A stretch of 64,000 bases of DNA, from assembly GCA_021773135.1 (NCBI GenBank), contig JAJFKP010000051.1, positions 267,600 through 331,599 on the forward strand, given 5' to 3'. The position numbers and the translations under genes were made by a program. This document shows, one piece after another, positions 46,839 to 56,628 of this stretch; positions within the stretch are counted from its first letter, which is position 1; each line of letters opens with the position of its first letter. The notes under the pieces were generated by a model, which saw only the letters and a program-made list of their open reading frames with translations, searched no databases and was not told the origin of the DNA. The DNA is from Woeseiaceae bacterium. Its GTDB lineage: Bacteria; Pseudomonadota; Gammaproteobacteria; Steroidobacterales; Woeseiaceae.

Positions 46839-47282
46839 ATGATCGATATCACGTTCAGACCATATTACAATTCCGACAACGAAGCCTGCATGCGCATCTT
46901 CGATGCAAATTGCCCCGAGTTTTTTGCTCCCAACGAGCGTGATGATTACCAACAATTCCTTGCGCAAATCCCGGACGGCTACGAAATTTGCGAAGTTAAC
47001 GGGCTAGCGCTCGGTGCATTTGGCCTGTTTGACGACGGCCCGGGTGAAAAAACACTGAACTGGATACTGCTCGATCCGCAATCTCAGGGCCTGGGTGTCG
47101 GCTCCAGAATAATGGACCGAGTCATGCACCTCGGTCGAGCGGCAGAAGCGACACGTGTTCGCATTGCTGCCAGCCAGAAATCTGCCCCGTTCTTTGAAAA
47201 ATTCGGGGCAAAGGCCAACTCCACCATCACGGATGGCTGGGGTCCGGGAATGCATCGCGTGGACATGATTCTGCCACTTTGA
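46839..47282 (+). CDS. GNAT-family N-acetyltransferase
   Basis: 147 aa from ATG 46839 (MIDITFRPYYNSDN). AAGGG lies about 10 bp upstream; the longer frame overlaps the preceding gene. Acetyl-CoA loop in WILLDPQSQGLGVGSRIMDRV and a following ARVRIAASQKSAPFFEKFGA segment. Small-molecule or protein acetyltransferase; substrate unknown. Confidence 0.82.
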   Translation: MIDITFRPYYNSDNEACMRIFDANCPEFFAPNERDDYQQFLAQIPDGYEICEVNGLALGAFGLFDDGPGEKTLNWILLDPQSQGLGVGSRIMDRVMHLGRAAEATRVRIAASQKSAPFFEKFGAKANSTITDGWGPGMHRVDMILPL

Positions 47283-47403
47283 GCTCAGGTGTCCGAGCGT
47301 TTTAATATCGGCATTGCCCCGCAAACAGGCGCTGCGCCGAAATGTGGCAAAATGTGCGCTAGTGACCGGATGCAACTAGATCTCTTACACAAGGACAATC
47401 GCC

Positions 47404-47649
47404 ATGACCCGAAAAACGCTTGTCATTTTTTTTGCTTCAGCGCTCGCGCTGCTCTGGTCGTATGAGATTGCCACTACGTTAAATAGCGGAGCCGATTTCA
47501 AGCGAGTAACGGTGCTCGGTTTGGGATTCGCTTTGGGAATGCTGGTTGTTGAGCTACGTACTGCCGAAAACAATATGCCTTCCTGGCACCTGCCGTTGGC
47601 CGAAAGCAAACCAGGCCAGACAGTACTCCCACCAATTCCCGGAGGTTAA
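47404..47649 (+). CDS. Small membrane protein of unknown function
   Basis: 81 aa with one or two hydrophobic helices (TLVIFFASALALLWSYEIA, VTVLGLGFALGMLVVEL) and a Pro-rich tail. Three bp before the next gene. No family recognised. Confidence 0.6.
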   Translation: MTRKTLVIFFASALALLWSYEIATTLNSGADFKRVTVLGLGFALGMLVVELRTAENNMPSWHLPLAESKPGQTVLPPIPGG

Positions 47650-47652
47650 GTT

Positions 47653-48102
47653 ATGAACATTGCAGTAATGGACAAAGTTGCCCTCGTTATGATTTTACTT
47701 GCCATTCCCACTTTTTTGCCAGCACAAACGCCAGATGATCGCGCAGCTGTTGAGCGTGCGGCACTCAATTACCTGGAGGGCTTTTACGAAGGTTCAACGG
47801 AAAAGCTTCGCCAGAGTGTTCACCCGGATGCCCACAAATTTGGCTTCTACAAAGAGGATGGCAAGTACAAGCGTTCGCCAATGTCGTTCAATGAGATGTT
47901 GGATTTCGCTGAAGATGTTAAGAAAACAGGCGATTTTCCAGACAAGAATGCACCTAAAAAAGTCGAGCTACTCGATGTCCTTGATCAGACCGCAGTCGCA
48001 AAGGTATACGCGTGGTGGGGATCTGACTATATGACGTTAGCAAAATACGATGGTAAATGGATGATTGTGCAGGTCTTGTGGCAGCAGGCACCTGAGGGCT
48101 AG
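47653..48102 (+). CDS. Secreted NTF2/lumazine-binding-like protein
   Basis: 149 aa. Signal peptide (VALVMILLAIPTFLPAQT), then an NTF2-like cone fold: AALNYLEGFYEGSTEKLRQSVHPDAHKFGF and DYMTLAKYDGKWMIVQVLWQQ. Such proteins bind small ligands or act as domains of hydrolases; no catalytic residues stand out. Runs with the preceding small membrane protein gene. Confidence 0.82.
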   Translation: MNIAVMDKVALVMILLAIPTFLPAQTPDDRAAVERAALNYLEGFYEGSTEKLRQSVHPDAHKFGFYKEDGKYKRSPMSFNEMLDFAEDVKKTGDFPDKNAPKKVELLDVLDQTAVAKVYAWWGSDYMTLAKYDGKWMIVQVLWQQAPEG

Positions 48103-48205
48103 CACTCGAGAATCGTTACGAAGTTATGTATTACGAGACGGTAGTTGCTGCCAGAGACTCGCTTTTACGTTGTCGAAAGGCCCACGTCACGGCCTAATGC
48201 AAGAT

Positions 48206-48289
48206 AAAGGGGTCGAACCGAATTAATCGACACTACGGCAATCTTATCCGGTAGCGAATCTAGCCCAGGAAACTCGGTTCGACCCCTTT
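48206..48289. repeat. Palindrome-ended repeat (GGGGTCGAACCG type), copy 1
   Basis: Arms AAAGGGGTCGAACCGAATT (48206-48224) and AACTCGGTTCGACCCCTTT (48271-48289), 18 of 19 positions pairing, with about 46 bp between. Located between the stop codons of two convergent genes, where it could also act as a bidirectional terminator. Confidence 0.88.
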
Positions 48290-48315
48290 TGTACGGCAGC
48301 TGTTTTTTAATCATG

Positions 48316-49737
48316 TCACTGCGATTGTCGTAGCAGTTCCGCGAGCGCCGTGCTGTCAAGATAACGACCCTGCGTTACGACGGCTGCTATTCGCCTGGTG
48401 TTGGCAATGTCATCCAGCGGGTTCGCATCCAGTAATACCAGGTCTGCTTTCTTACCGACGTCGATCGTACCCACTTCATCCTGCAACGAGAAAAATTCCG
48501 CTGGTCTTACCGTTGCTGAATACAGCGCTTCTATTGGCGACAATCCTGCGCGAACGAGGAGCTCAAGTTCGTTATGCAGACTGAATCCTGGAACGGACAG
48601 TCCCAGCGGCGAATCAGTTCCGGCCGCAAACGGGACGCCACGACTGTGCATTCGATCAATCAGAAAGAGACTCCAATCAAAGAAGGTCGAATCCGGAGGC
48701 GTGTCGTTGCTCTTGCGGCGTTCCATTGATTCCTGCCAATCGGCTTTGACAGCATCCGGCAATTTTGAAAATGCGGTCTCCCAGCCATCGCGCTCGTATG
48801 GCGGCAAAACGCCACTTGCGCTGAGCTGTAACGTGGGCACCTGAATGGTGCCTGTAAGTGACGTTATGGTCTGATCGCAACGCGCCTCGTCATAATTTGC
48901 AATGGCAGCGTTACGTTGCAGGCTATGCAACGATGCACGCAGATCGCCACCGGACAAGCCATCTGGATTTCGAAGCAATTGCAGGCGTGTCTCGTGCAAT
49001 TCCGGCGCATTGGCAGCGCAGTCCATTTCGATGTTGCGTAAATGTTCCATCGAATCCACAGACGGCCCTGCAATGCTTGCGCGCAGTGACAATGGAACAT
49101 GTGAATCCATGGGCAAATTGTGTTCATTTGCGGCCGAAACCAGCGCCTCGAAAACGGCTGGACTCACCATCTCATAAATTTTAACGAAACTGACACCCTG
49201 CGCTTTTAGATCGGCAATCATTGCACGCGCTGCTTCGGGCGTCGCATTTTGTACGCCTATTTCAGGTCGACCATTCCCATCGTAAACAACATAGTTGCCG
49301 TCGAGTAATGGGCCTGCATAATATACCCGTGGCGCAATGGCGCCTGGTGCACGCATCTTCTCAACAATTGGCAACACTTTACGCAGCAGGCCTCCGGTAT
49401 CACGCACGCTGGTGACGCCGTACGAGAGGAATAGCGCCGGCATGCTGTCGCCAAACGCGTCTTCATACGAAAGATGCACGTGAAAATCCCACAAGCCGGG
49501 AATAAGAAATTTGCCGCTGCCGTCGATTGACGTAAGCGCTGAATTTTCCGTGCCTGACGGCTCAATTGAGACAATCTGGTCACCGTCAAATATCACTGTT
49601 TGAGACTCGCGGACATTGTTCACCGCATCAATTACCGTGACATTGGTAATTGCCGTGCCACTTGGCATCGCTGCCTGCTCCGACTGGCAGGATATAGTCA
49701 GGAAGGCGGATAGAATCACGAATAGTCTGACGGTCAT
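48316..49737 (-). CDS. Lipoprotein amidohydrolase
   Basis: 473 aa from ATG 49737 (MTVRLFVILSAFLTISCQSE, lipobox Cys near 17). Metal-dependent hydrolase fold: WDFHVHL (HxH), FVKIYEMV with the metal-bridging Lys, DSHVPLS, SMEHLRN and GTDSPLGLS (catalytic Asp); ADLVLLDANPLDD closes the beta domain. Periplasmic or outer-membrane amidase/imidazolonepropionase-like enzyme of unknown substrate, perhaps dipeptides. Downstream of the sigma/FecR pair on the same strand. Confidence 0.9.
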   Translation of the reverse strand: MTVRLFVILSAFLTISCQSEQAAMPSGTAITNVTVIDAVNNVRESQTVIFDGDQIVSIEPSGTENSALTSIDGSGKFLIPGLWDFHVHLSYEDAFGDSMPALFLSYGVTSVRDTGGLLRKVLPIVEKMRAPGAIAPRVYYAGPLLDGNYVVYDGNGRPEIGVQNATPEAARAMIADLKAQGVSFVKIYEMVSPAVFEALVSAANEHNLPMDSHVPLSLRASIAGPSVDSMEHLRNIEMDCAANAPELHETRLQLLRNPDGLSGGDLRASLHSLQRNAAIANYDEARCDQTITSLTGTIQVPTLQLSASGVLPPYERDGWETAFSKLPDAVKADWQESMERRKSNDTPPDSTFFDWSLFLIDRMHSRGVPFAAGTDSPLGLSVPGFSLHNELELLVRAGLSPIEALYSATVRPAEFFSLQDEVGTIDVGKKADLVLLDANPLDDIANTRRIAAVVTQGRYLDSTALAELLRQSQ

Positions 49738-49983
49738 CGTTTTACTCCAATGTTGGAATTCGGGCATCGTAAACTGATGCCGATACTGGAAATGACGAAC
49801 CTTTCGCCAGAAACTGACCATTAGTTTCTGCTAATGCCTCGCGATCTTTCGTCATCATTGTAGAAAATACGTCCTGTGGTTAGAGAAATTAAATCCGTAT
49901 ATTTGAGCGCAAACGATTGTAAACCTGTCGATCTGCCGCTCAGGATTGGTGTCAGTTTTTTCGAGCTCTGCGGCGGCCAGCAG

Positions 49984-50247
49984 TCAAAAACTGAATCCGG
50001 TTCGACCCCGATCCTCTGGTTCACTGACATCGGCAGCAATGCCAGATAGATCTACTTCGCCAATCAGCATCAGGATGTATTGCATGCGGCTAAAGGCACG
50101 TGCGTGTCTACTATCGGCTGCCAGCCAGCAATCCAGTTCCCTACGAGCTTTTGGCTCAAACCGCCCTGATTCCGTAACGGAAAGCCATTCTGCCGCCTCT
50201 TCAAACTGCTGTTCTCCGGGCGCCCTGTTTCGGTCATCGAAACTCAT
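49984..50247 (-). CDS. Truncated FecR-like anti-sigma factor
   Basis: 87 aa. Only the N-terminal DUF4880 part of FecR is present (FEEAAEWLSVTESGRFEPKARRELDCWLAADSRHARAFSRM). Normal FecR proteins run about 300-350 aa with a transmembrane helix and a periplasmic FecR domain; both are missing. The last codons come from a half copy of the GGGGTCGAACCG repeat, which suggests truncation by insertion. It may still bind the sigma factor. 61 bp after the ECF sigma gene. Confidence 0.82.
   Translation of the reverse strand: MSFDDRNRAPGEQQFEEAAEWLSVTESGRFEPKARRELDCWLAADSRHARAFSRMQYILMLIGEVDLSGIAADVSEPEDRGRTGFSF
49994..50009. repeat. Half copy of the GGGGTCGAACCG repeat
   Basis: AATCCGGTTCGACCCC matches the repeat arm AATTCGGTTCGACCCC at 15 of 16 positions. 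No opposite arm was seen within 150 bp, so this is a remnant. Confidence 0.55.
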
Positions 50248-50308
50248 TCTGATACTAGTCGTCTTTTCGCTGACGAAAAGTTAATCGTTTCCCCAATCGT
50301 CGAGACTC

Positions 50309-50845
50309 TCAATGCGGCAACGCTTTGTGAATTGCGATCAATGCCCGCGCCATATGTTTCTGCACCATGCTCTCCGACATTCCGAGTTCTCGAGCCACTT
50401 TCGCATACGTAATTCCTGATTCCCGCTGCAGACAAAACGCCCGGCGACAATTTTGTGGAAGTTGTTCGATCGTTTTAATTACGATATCCAAATCCTGCTT
50501 TGCGCTGATAAATCGTTCCGGCGTAAGTTTTACTGACGTTATGCCTTGCGCAAGAATTTCTTCCGCATTGACATTGGTGTCTACAGGGCGGACGGCTCGA
50601 CGACGACCAATATCGATAATGAGGTTTTTCGCAGTGCGAAAAAGATATCCTTTTGTGTTCTTTATTTTCTCCGGGTGATCCGTCGACCACACTCGTAAAA
50701 ACGCTTCCTGGACGACATCGTCTGCCTCAATGCCATTGCCACGCCTGATATTCCGTAACTGGGAGCGCACATACCGGCGCAGATCAACCGCGGTCTGGCC
50801 GTAGATGGCGTCAGGAGTTTGCTGCTGACTGAAGTCTACGGACAT
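50309..50845 (-). CDS. ECF RNA polymerase sigma factor (FecI type)
   Basis: 178 aa from ATG 50845 (MSVDFSQQQTPDAIYG), AGGTGG 10 bp upstream; the frame extends to 50929. Sigma region 2 (VQEAFLRVWS, NTKGYLFRTAKNLIIDIGR) and region 4 (LPQNCRRAFCLQRESGITYAKVARELGMSESMVQKH). Directs transcription, probably of the divergent TonB receptor, under control of the FecR-like protein and the receptor's signal. Confidence 0.92.
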   Translation of the reverse strand: MSVDFSQQQTPDAIYGQTAVDLRRYVRSQLRNIRRGNGIEADDVVQEAFLRVWSTDHPEKIKNTKGYLFRTAKNLIIDIGRRRAVRPVDTNVNAEEILAQGITSVKLTPERFISAKQDLDIVIKTIEQLPQNCRRAFCLQRESGITYAKVARELGMSESMVQKHMARALIAIHKALPH

Positions 50846-51318
50846 CGAATGTGGCCACCTTGAATCACGGTCCAACCATAGTACTGAAATAGTCCCTGCC
50901 GGTCGCGGTGAATCCATTCCCATGGCCATTAAAGACTACAGGGGTTCTTGCGCCATTCGTATCTTGGCAACGTGCGTGAGACTCTCAATTTTCACAGTTG
51001 GACTATTCCGATCACCGGCGACGGCTGAGTTAATGTCTGCGTAATGCCGCAATTCGTCACCTTTCCCGTAACGACGCGCTATCTGCGAAAACCTGCCAAT
51101 AAATTTCGCTGGTCAAGACACATGGCGGGTACACGTGTTGCACATCCTGACAGGTAGTCCGACCAAGTTTCGACAGAAACCATCGCAACCATTCGGCGCG
51201 TGTTATAAAGCGTTGGTGGGTTTTCGTTTTTGAAACGTCTACTTAAGTAAGGGCGTGTTTTTGCTGCACGAACCTTTTACTGGTTTTTAGTCGGGTGATT
51301 TTTCGGGGGAGTCTGAAA
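50846..51318. promoter_or_regulatory. Divergent region between sigma factor and TonB receptor
   Basis: 473 bp without a supported gene. It should contain the ECF-dependent promoter of the receptor and the sigma gene promoter. TTTTTGAAACGTCTA near 51226 is a candidate -35 area; no strict consensus can be assigned by eye. Confidence 0.45.
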
Positions 51319-54300
51319 ATGCGTAGAAAAACGTTCGTTTCTAAATGTAAAACATGGTCACGCGTGTGGCCAGGACGCGTCTTTGTATCTATTGTTGCGC
51401 TGGTAACGATTGTTTTGCCTGCAGCTGCTCAGGACGACGGCGAGGAACTTGAAGAAATTATCGTCGTCGGCTCACAGATACGAGGTGCGTCGACAACCGG
51501 TGCCCTTCCCGTAAGCGTCGTTAGTCGCCAGGAAATTGCGACCGCTGGCGTTGCCTCTGCCGACGAATTGTTTCGCTATCTACCCGGTGTTGGCGCGGTT
51601 GGTTTCGGCGGCAACAACCAACGCTCAACCAGTTTCGGCATCAACGGTGCTCGCGGCGACGTAGCATCGATCAATCTGCGAAGTCTTGGTGAGGGCAACA
51701 CGCTGGTGTTAATGAATGGCCGGCGTCTCGTCGATCACCCGAGTACCCAGACCGATGAGCAGACAGCCCCCGCGGTGGCGGTCAATATGAATGCCATTCC
51801 GATCATGGGATTGGAGAGAGTCGAAGTTTTGCGCGACGGCGCGTCAGCGCTTTACGGCACCGATGCTGTAGCTGGTGTCGTCAATACGGTGCTTAGAAAG
51901 GACTACGATGGTCTCGAGCTGTCGGCACGTTTCGGCGGCGCCGATAGCATGAATGAATCCACGATCAGCATCATTGGTGGTTTGAACTTCAATGATGACC
52001 GGACGAATATTTCAGGTTCATTCACCTATCACGATCGCGACGAACTGGCTGCTGCAGACCGCGCTTTTTCAGCTAATCGTGATGCACGTAGCCAGGTAAC
52101 CCATCCGGATTTCCTGAATGATGCAGCATTTAACAATTCGAGCACGGTGACACCATGGGCCACTTTCACCGTGCCTGTCGGCGGCGCGGTTACGCAGGAT
52201 TTAGGCGGTGGACCAATGCCCATTACAACGGGTGCCGGTCGTTTCACCCTGGTGCCGACGAGCATCGGCGGTGCCAATTGCGTTAGCACCCTGCCCGCTG
52301 CACCTGCCGACACCTGCATCATCGCAGGCAACATTCCTACCGAATTGCGCCACAACCGGAATGCAGACGCGACGCTCATGCCCGGCGTAAAACGCGCCAA
52401 TTTCTTTGGCACTATTACGCATACGTTCGACAATGAATTTGAAATGTACTCGGAAATCGGACTTTACCAGGCCAAGAGCTTCTATGATCGCGGCGATGGC
52501 GGCGGCGGACCGTTGACGACCCAACCCATTGATCTCGCTGCGTCCAACTACTGGAACCCGTTTGGCCCGGTGACATTTTCTGACGGGTCACCCAACCCGA
52601 ATCGCCTGCCGGGTCTCGATCCGGCACAGATCCCGGTTGAGGGTGTTGATTTGCCGTTTCGTGGCGGGCCTGGCGGCGCGCGTGCGTTTTATCGGATTTC
52701 GGAACGTCCGGGTCCGATTGTTAAAGTGAAGGACGAAAGTTATCGCGTGGTGCAGGGCTTGCGAGGAAACGTCGCAAATTGGGATTTTGATACAGCATTC
52801 GTCTACTCCAAGGCACAAACACTGGACCGAACTTTCAATCGAATCGGGCTCAATGAATTCATGCGGCAACTCGCACTGGAAACACCCGCTGCCTACAATC
52901 CGTGGACCGGTGGCGGAACCTATTTGAATAATGCTTTCGACTCAACATCGAATCCGGCGAGCAGCACCGATCCGTTTTACGTCAACATCGACCGTGGCGG
53001 AGTGACACGCCTGGCATTGGCCGATTTTAAAGTGTCCAACGGCTCACTCTGGCAAATGCCAGCGGGCGATCTCGGCTTCGCAGCCGGCATTGAATTCCGC
53101 AGGCAAACCTATGAGGACAATCGCGATCCACATCTCGACGGCACGGCACCGCTATATAATTTCGTCCGCGATGAGATTTTCCCAAGCAGCGTCATGGGAT
53201 CAAGTGACACGCCCGATACCTTCGGTCGGCGAAGTGTGACCTCGCTGTTCCTGGAATTCGCGGTTCCACTAATTGCGCCGGACATGAACATTCCGCTGGT
53301 TGAAAGCCTGGACTTGCAGCTTGCCGCTCGCTACGAAGACTTCGACGACATTGGGGACGTTACCAAGCCAAGGATCGCGTTGTCCTGGTACCCGGCAGAA
53401 TGGCTTCAGATTCGGGGTTCCTACTCCGAGGGTTTCAAGGCACCGAACCTGGCCATGACCAGTGAGCCGGTGATTTCCAGACAGGTTGCTGGCGATGACT
53501 GGTATTTTTGTCAGGCCCAGGTCAATCTTGGAATCGTGCCTAATCTGGGCGCTTGTGTGGACACGGGCGTTGGTAACGAGTTCAACACCGCCGTCGAGCG
53601 ACTGACGTCAGGCTCGAAACTATTGAAGCCAGAAGAATCCGAAAGCACATCGTTCGGCTTTGTCTTCCAACCCACTTTCGTCGACGGACTGACACTCACC
53701 GTGGATTGGTGGAAAATCGACCAGACGGGCATCGTCGGCATCTTCGGCACACCTAATCACCTGGCACTTGACTGGGCATTGCGTATCAACAATTTGCCAC
53801 CCAACCCTGACGTCGTTCGACAAGCGCCGACGGCAGACAACATTGCTTTCTTCGCGGGTTCTGGACTGGATCCGGTTGGGCAGGTACTGCAAACAAACGT
53901 GCCGTATTTCAATCTTGACAGCCGCGAAACTGAAGGTGTCGATATCTCGATCATTTACGATCTTGAAACAAATCGCCTTGGGAATTTCACCTTTGGACTA
54001 AACGCCGCTCAGCTCACCAAGACGTTTCAAAGCACTTCGGCTCTGGGTGATTTCATCAACGCGCAGAACGAGCCAGCCATCACGGTTACAGCAGGTGGAG
54101 ATTTGATCGAACGGGATCAGCGTCCTGAGTGGAAAGGCAGCGGCTACGTTCAATGGAACAGAAACGAATGGGGCGCAGGCCTGTATGTGAATCATGTGGG
54201 CGAGTTCTACGAGCCCGGCGTCATCAGTGACACGACGGGTGCATTCTGGACAGTGGATAGCTGGACCACTTTCAACATCAGTGCCGATTATCGCTTCGCC

Positions 54301-54462
54301 ATGGGCGATTTTTCAGACAATACAATTCGGGTCGGAATTAACAATGTTACCGATGAAGATCCGCCACTGGCGGACGAAAACCTGAATTACCTGGCTTCCC
54401 TGCACAATCCGCTGGGTCAATATGCGTATGTGAACCTGACAATCGGCCTGGGCGGGCGCTGA
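51319..54462 (+). CDS. TonB-dependent outer-membrane receptor
   Basis: 1047 aa from ATG 51319 with GGGGGAG upstream. Signal peptide ending PAAAQDDG, TonB-box-like region EELEEIIVVGSQIRG, plug domain (PVSVVSRQEIATAGVASADELFRYLPG, RVEVLRDGASALYGTDAVAGVVN) and a long beta-barrel ending ...YAYVNLTIGLGGR. Imports a siderophore, peptide or glycan. Next to an ECF sigma/FecR set, but no N-terminal secretin/STN signalling domain is visible, so classical FecA-type signalling is uncertain. Confidence 0.93.
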   Translation: MRRKTFVSKCKTWSRVWPGRVFVSIVALVTIVLPAAAQDDGEELEEIIVVGSQIRGASTTGALPVSVVSRQEIATAGVASADELFRYLPGVGAVGFGGNNQRSTSFGINGARGDVASINLRSLGEGNTLVLMNGRRLVDHPSTQTDEQTAPAVAVNMNAIPIMGLERVEVLRDGASALYGTDAVAGVVNTVLRKDYDGLELSARFGGADSMNESTISIIGGLNFNDDRTNISGSFTYHDRDELAAADRAFSANRDARSQVTHPDFLNDAAFNNSSTVTPWATFTVPVGGAVTQDLGGGPMPITTGAGRFTLVPTSIGGANCVSTLPAAPADTCIIAGNIPTELRHNRNADATLMPGVKRANFFGTITHTFDNEFEMYSEIGLYQAKSFYDRGDGGGGPLTTQPIDLAASNYWNPFGPVTFSDGSPNPNRLPGLDPAQIPVEGVDLPFRGGPGGARAFYRISERPGPIVKVKDESYRVVQGLRGNVANWDFDTAFVYSKAQTLDRTFNRIGLNEFMRQLALETPAAYNPWTGGGTYLNNAFDSTSNPASSTDPFYVNIDRGGVTRLALADFKVSNGSLWQMPAGDLGFAAGIEFRRQTYEDNRDPHLDGTAPLYNFVRDEIFPSSVMGSSDTPDTFGRRSVTSLFLEFAVPLIAPDMNIPLVESLDLQLAARYEDFDDIGDVTKPRIALSWYPAEWLQIRGSYSEGFKAPNLAMTSEPVISRQVAGDDWYFCQAQVNLGIVPNLGACVDTGVGNEFNTAVERLTSGSKLLKPEESESTSFGFVFQPTFVDGLTLTVDWWKIDQTGIVGIFGTPNHLALDWALRINNLPPNPDVVRQAPTADNIAFFAGSGLDPVGQVLQTNVPYFNLDSRETEGVDISIIYDLETNRLGNFTFGLNAAQLTKTFQSTSALGDFINAQNEPAITVTAGGDLIERDQRPEWKGSGYVQWNRNEWGAGLYVNHVGEFYEPGVISDTTGAFWTVDSWTTFNISADYRFAMGDFSDNTIRVGINNVTDEDPPLADENLNYLASLHNPLGQYAYVNLTIGLGGR

Positions 54463-54572
54463 GCGCAACGCATTGCCAGCCAATCAGGGCTAACTAAACT
54501 GACCATTGGCGGATGACAAGCAAGTCTCCGCCAATGAGTCAGCGTTAGTTCGGATTTACATTTACAGGAGTT

Positions 54573-54656
54573 AAAGGGGTCGAACCGAATTTTCTGCGAT
54601 TGATTCTCGACCTGACGCGATTGCTGTGGTGTCTAATAATTCGGTTCGACCCCTTT
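54573..54656. repeat. Palindrome-ended repeat (GGGGTCGAACCG type), copy 2
   Basis: Perfect 19-bp arms: AAAGGGGTCGAACCGAATT (54573-54591) and AATTCGGTTCGACCCCTTT (54638-54656). Immediately upstream of the second TonB receptor; the receptor's open frame runs back into it. Confidence 0.92.
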
Positions 54657-54686
54657 ATTCAAACGCGCCGACCACTTGCGTTCTCC

Positions 54687-56621
54687 ATGGCTGCCTGCCT
54701 CGGACTCATCGCAATGATCGACCCGGCCGGAGCCGCCGAGGAAGATGAGCACGATCATGACGACGGTGTAGTAGAGGAAATCACCGTTCAGGCGACCAGG
54801 TCCCGCCGAACGTTGCAGAATGAGCCAATACGCGTTGAGGTAATCAATCAGGAAGAAATCGAAGAGAAGCTCCTGATGCGTCCAGGCAATATTTCGATGC
54901 TGCTCGCGGAGACTGGGGGACTGCGCGTACAGGTCACGTCGCCTGGCCTTGGTTCAGCCAACATCCGTGTCCATGGAATGCGGGGACGTTACACCCAATT
55001 GTTGGCGGACGGATTGCCGCTGTTCGGTGGCCAGGCATCGTCGCTCGGATTGCTGCAGATTCCACCGAGCGACCTCGGTCGGGTCGAAATCATCAAAGGT
55101 TCCTCGTCGGCACTATATGGTGGCCAGGCGCTGGGCGGCGTTATCAACCTGATATCTCGGCGGCCCGGTGAAGCACCGGGTGGCGAGGTGATCCTGAATG
55201 CAACGACGAGGGACGGGCAGGATATCTCTGCCTATGGGGCGATGCCAATCTCGCCCGGCTGGAGCGCGTCGCTACTCTCGACCTACAACCGGCAGTCAGT
55301 TCAGGACCTTAACGACGAGGGCTGGATTGATATGCCGGGTTATAACCGCTGGTCCGCTCGACCGCGCCTGTTCTGGGATGGGGCTGACGGTTCGTCGGCC
55401 TACTTCACCATCGGTGCGATGACGGAACAAAGACAAGGCGGCACACTGCCCGAAGGACTCACGCCGGATGGGCAAGCGTTCGCACAGAACCAGGATACCG
55501 ACCGCTTCGATGCAGGCCTTTTGATAGAGCAACCCGTTGGTGGCTGGGGCATGGTGCAGGTGCGTGCATCCGGGGTACACCAATCGCATGTCCATCGCTT
55601 TGGTGATCTGCTCGAAACTGACCAGCACCAGACCCTGTTGACTGAAGTTTCCCTGTCCGGCGAAACGCTCGGAACTACTTGGGTTGGGGGCATTGCCTAC
55701 CAGGCCGACGACTATGAGTCCGAAACTTTCCCGAGCTTCGAATACACCTATGAGGCGCCGGCTGTCTTCGCGCAGGTCGACCAGGACCTCGGTGAGAAAC
55801 TTACGCTTGCCGCCAGTGCCCGTTGGGACGATCATAATAGATATGGCGATCAGTTCAGCCCGCGCCTGTCAGCGCTTTTTCGAAATGAACCGTGGACCAT
55901 TCGCGCTTCCTGGGGTCGCGGATTCTATGCGCCGACGCCCTTCGTTGAAGAGACGGAGGCCGCCGGTTTGTCCCGACTCGAACCGCTTATGGGATTAAAT
56001 TCAGAGACGGCACAGACTGCGTCACTGGACTTCGGTTATGTTTACGGCGCACTGGAGATCGGTCTGACCCTGTTCAATTCTGAAATTGAAGATGCTGTGC
56101 GGCTGCAAAGTGTATCCGCTGATCAGGTACGGCTCATCAACATCAGCGGGAAGACCAGTACGGACGGCGCGGAAGCATCCTTGCGCTGGCGTCGAGGATC
56201 TTACATAGTGACGACGAGTTATGTTTACGTCGACGCTGATGAACCAATCGTCACCAGCGCCGCTCGCCGCAGGGTACCTCTTACGCCGAAACATTCTGCC
56301 AGCCTGGTCGCCATGTGGGAGGATCACGATCGGGGCCGAATTGGTCTTGAGGTTTACTACACCGGCACGCAGCCGCTGGAAGATAATCCCTATCGGTCGG
56401 AGAGCGGGTCGTATTTCGAAATCGGCCTGCTCGGCGAAATCGTGTTGGGCCGGTATCGGCTGTTCCTGAACCTCGAAAACCTGCTTGGTGTTCGCCAAAC
56501 CAAAGAAGATCCGTTGCTTCTAACGGAGCGTTCACCTGACGGTCGCTGGACAACAGACGCGTGGGCACCTTTAGAGGGGTTTGTGGCCAATGCCGGCATC
56601 CGGATCCGCTTCGGCGAGTAA
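54687..56621 (+). CDS. TonB-dependent receptor with His/Asp-rich N-terminus
   Basis: 644 aa from ATG 54687 (MAACLGLIAMIDPAGAAEED). The frame begins at 54600 inside a repeat, and the signal peptide looks short of its usual basic start, so the original 5' end may be lost. An EDEHDHDDG stretch suggests metal binding. Plug motifs NEPIRVEVINQEEIEEKLLM, LRVQVTSPGLGSANIRVHGM and GRVEIIKGSSSALYGGQALGGVINLI; barrel ends VANAGIRIRFGE. Size and N-terminus resemble zinc or copper receptors. Bracketed by two copies of the same repeat (54573 and 56629). Confidence 0.9.
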   Translation: MAACLGLIAMIDPAGAAEEDEHDHDDGVVEEITVQATRSRRTLQNEPIRVEVINQEEIEEKLLMRPGNISMLLAETGGLRVQVTSPGLGSANIRVHGMRGRYTQLLADGLPLFGGQASSLGLLQIPPSDLGRVEIIKGSSSALYGGQALGGVINLISRRPGEAPGGEVILNATTRDGQDISAYGAMPISPGWSASLLSTYNRQSVQDLNDEGWIDMPGYNRWSARPRLFWDGADGSSAYFTIGAMTEQRQGGTLPEGLTPDGQAFAQNQDTDRFDAGLLIEQPVGGWGMVQVRASGVHQSHVHRFGDLLETDQHQTLLTEVSLSGETLGTTWVGGIAYQADDYESETFPSFEYTYEAPAVFAQVDQDLGEKLTLAASARWDDHNRYGDQFSPRLSALFRNEPWTIRASWGRGFYAPTPFVEETEAAGLSRLEPLMGLNSETAQTASLDFGYVYGALEIGLTLFNSEIEDAVRLQSVSADQVRLINISGKTSTDGAEASLRWRRGSYIVTTSYVYVDADEPIVTSAARRRVPLTPKHSASLVAMWEDHDRGRIGLEVYYTGTQPLEDNPYRSESGSYFEIGLLGEIVLGRYRLFLNLENLLGVRQTKEDPLLLTERSPDGRWTTDAWAPLEGFVANAGIRIRFGE

Positions 56622-56628
56622 AGCCTTA

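Noticed and set aside
49821..50039. 72-aa frame as the missing FecR C-terminus
   Set aside because: Its translation shows no FecR-domain features or transmembrane helix.
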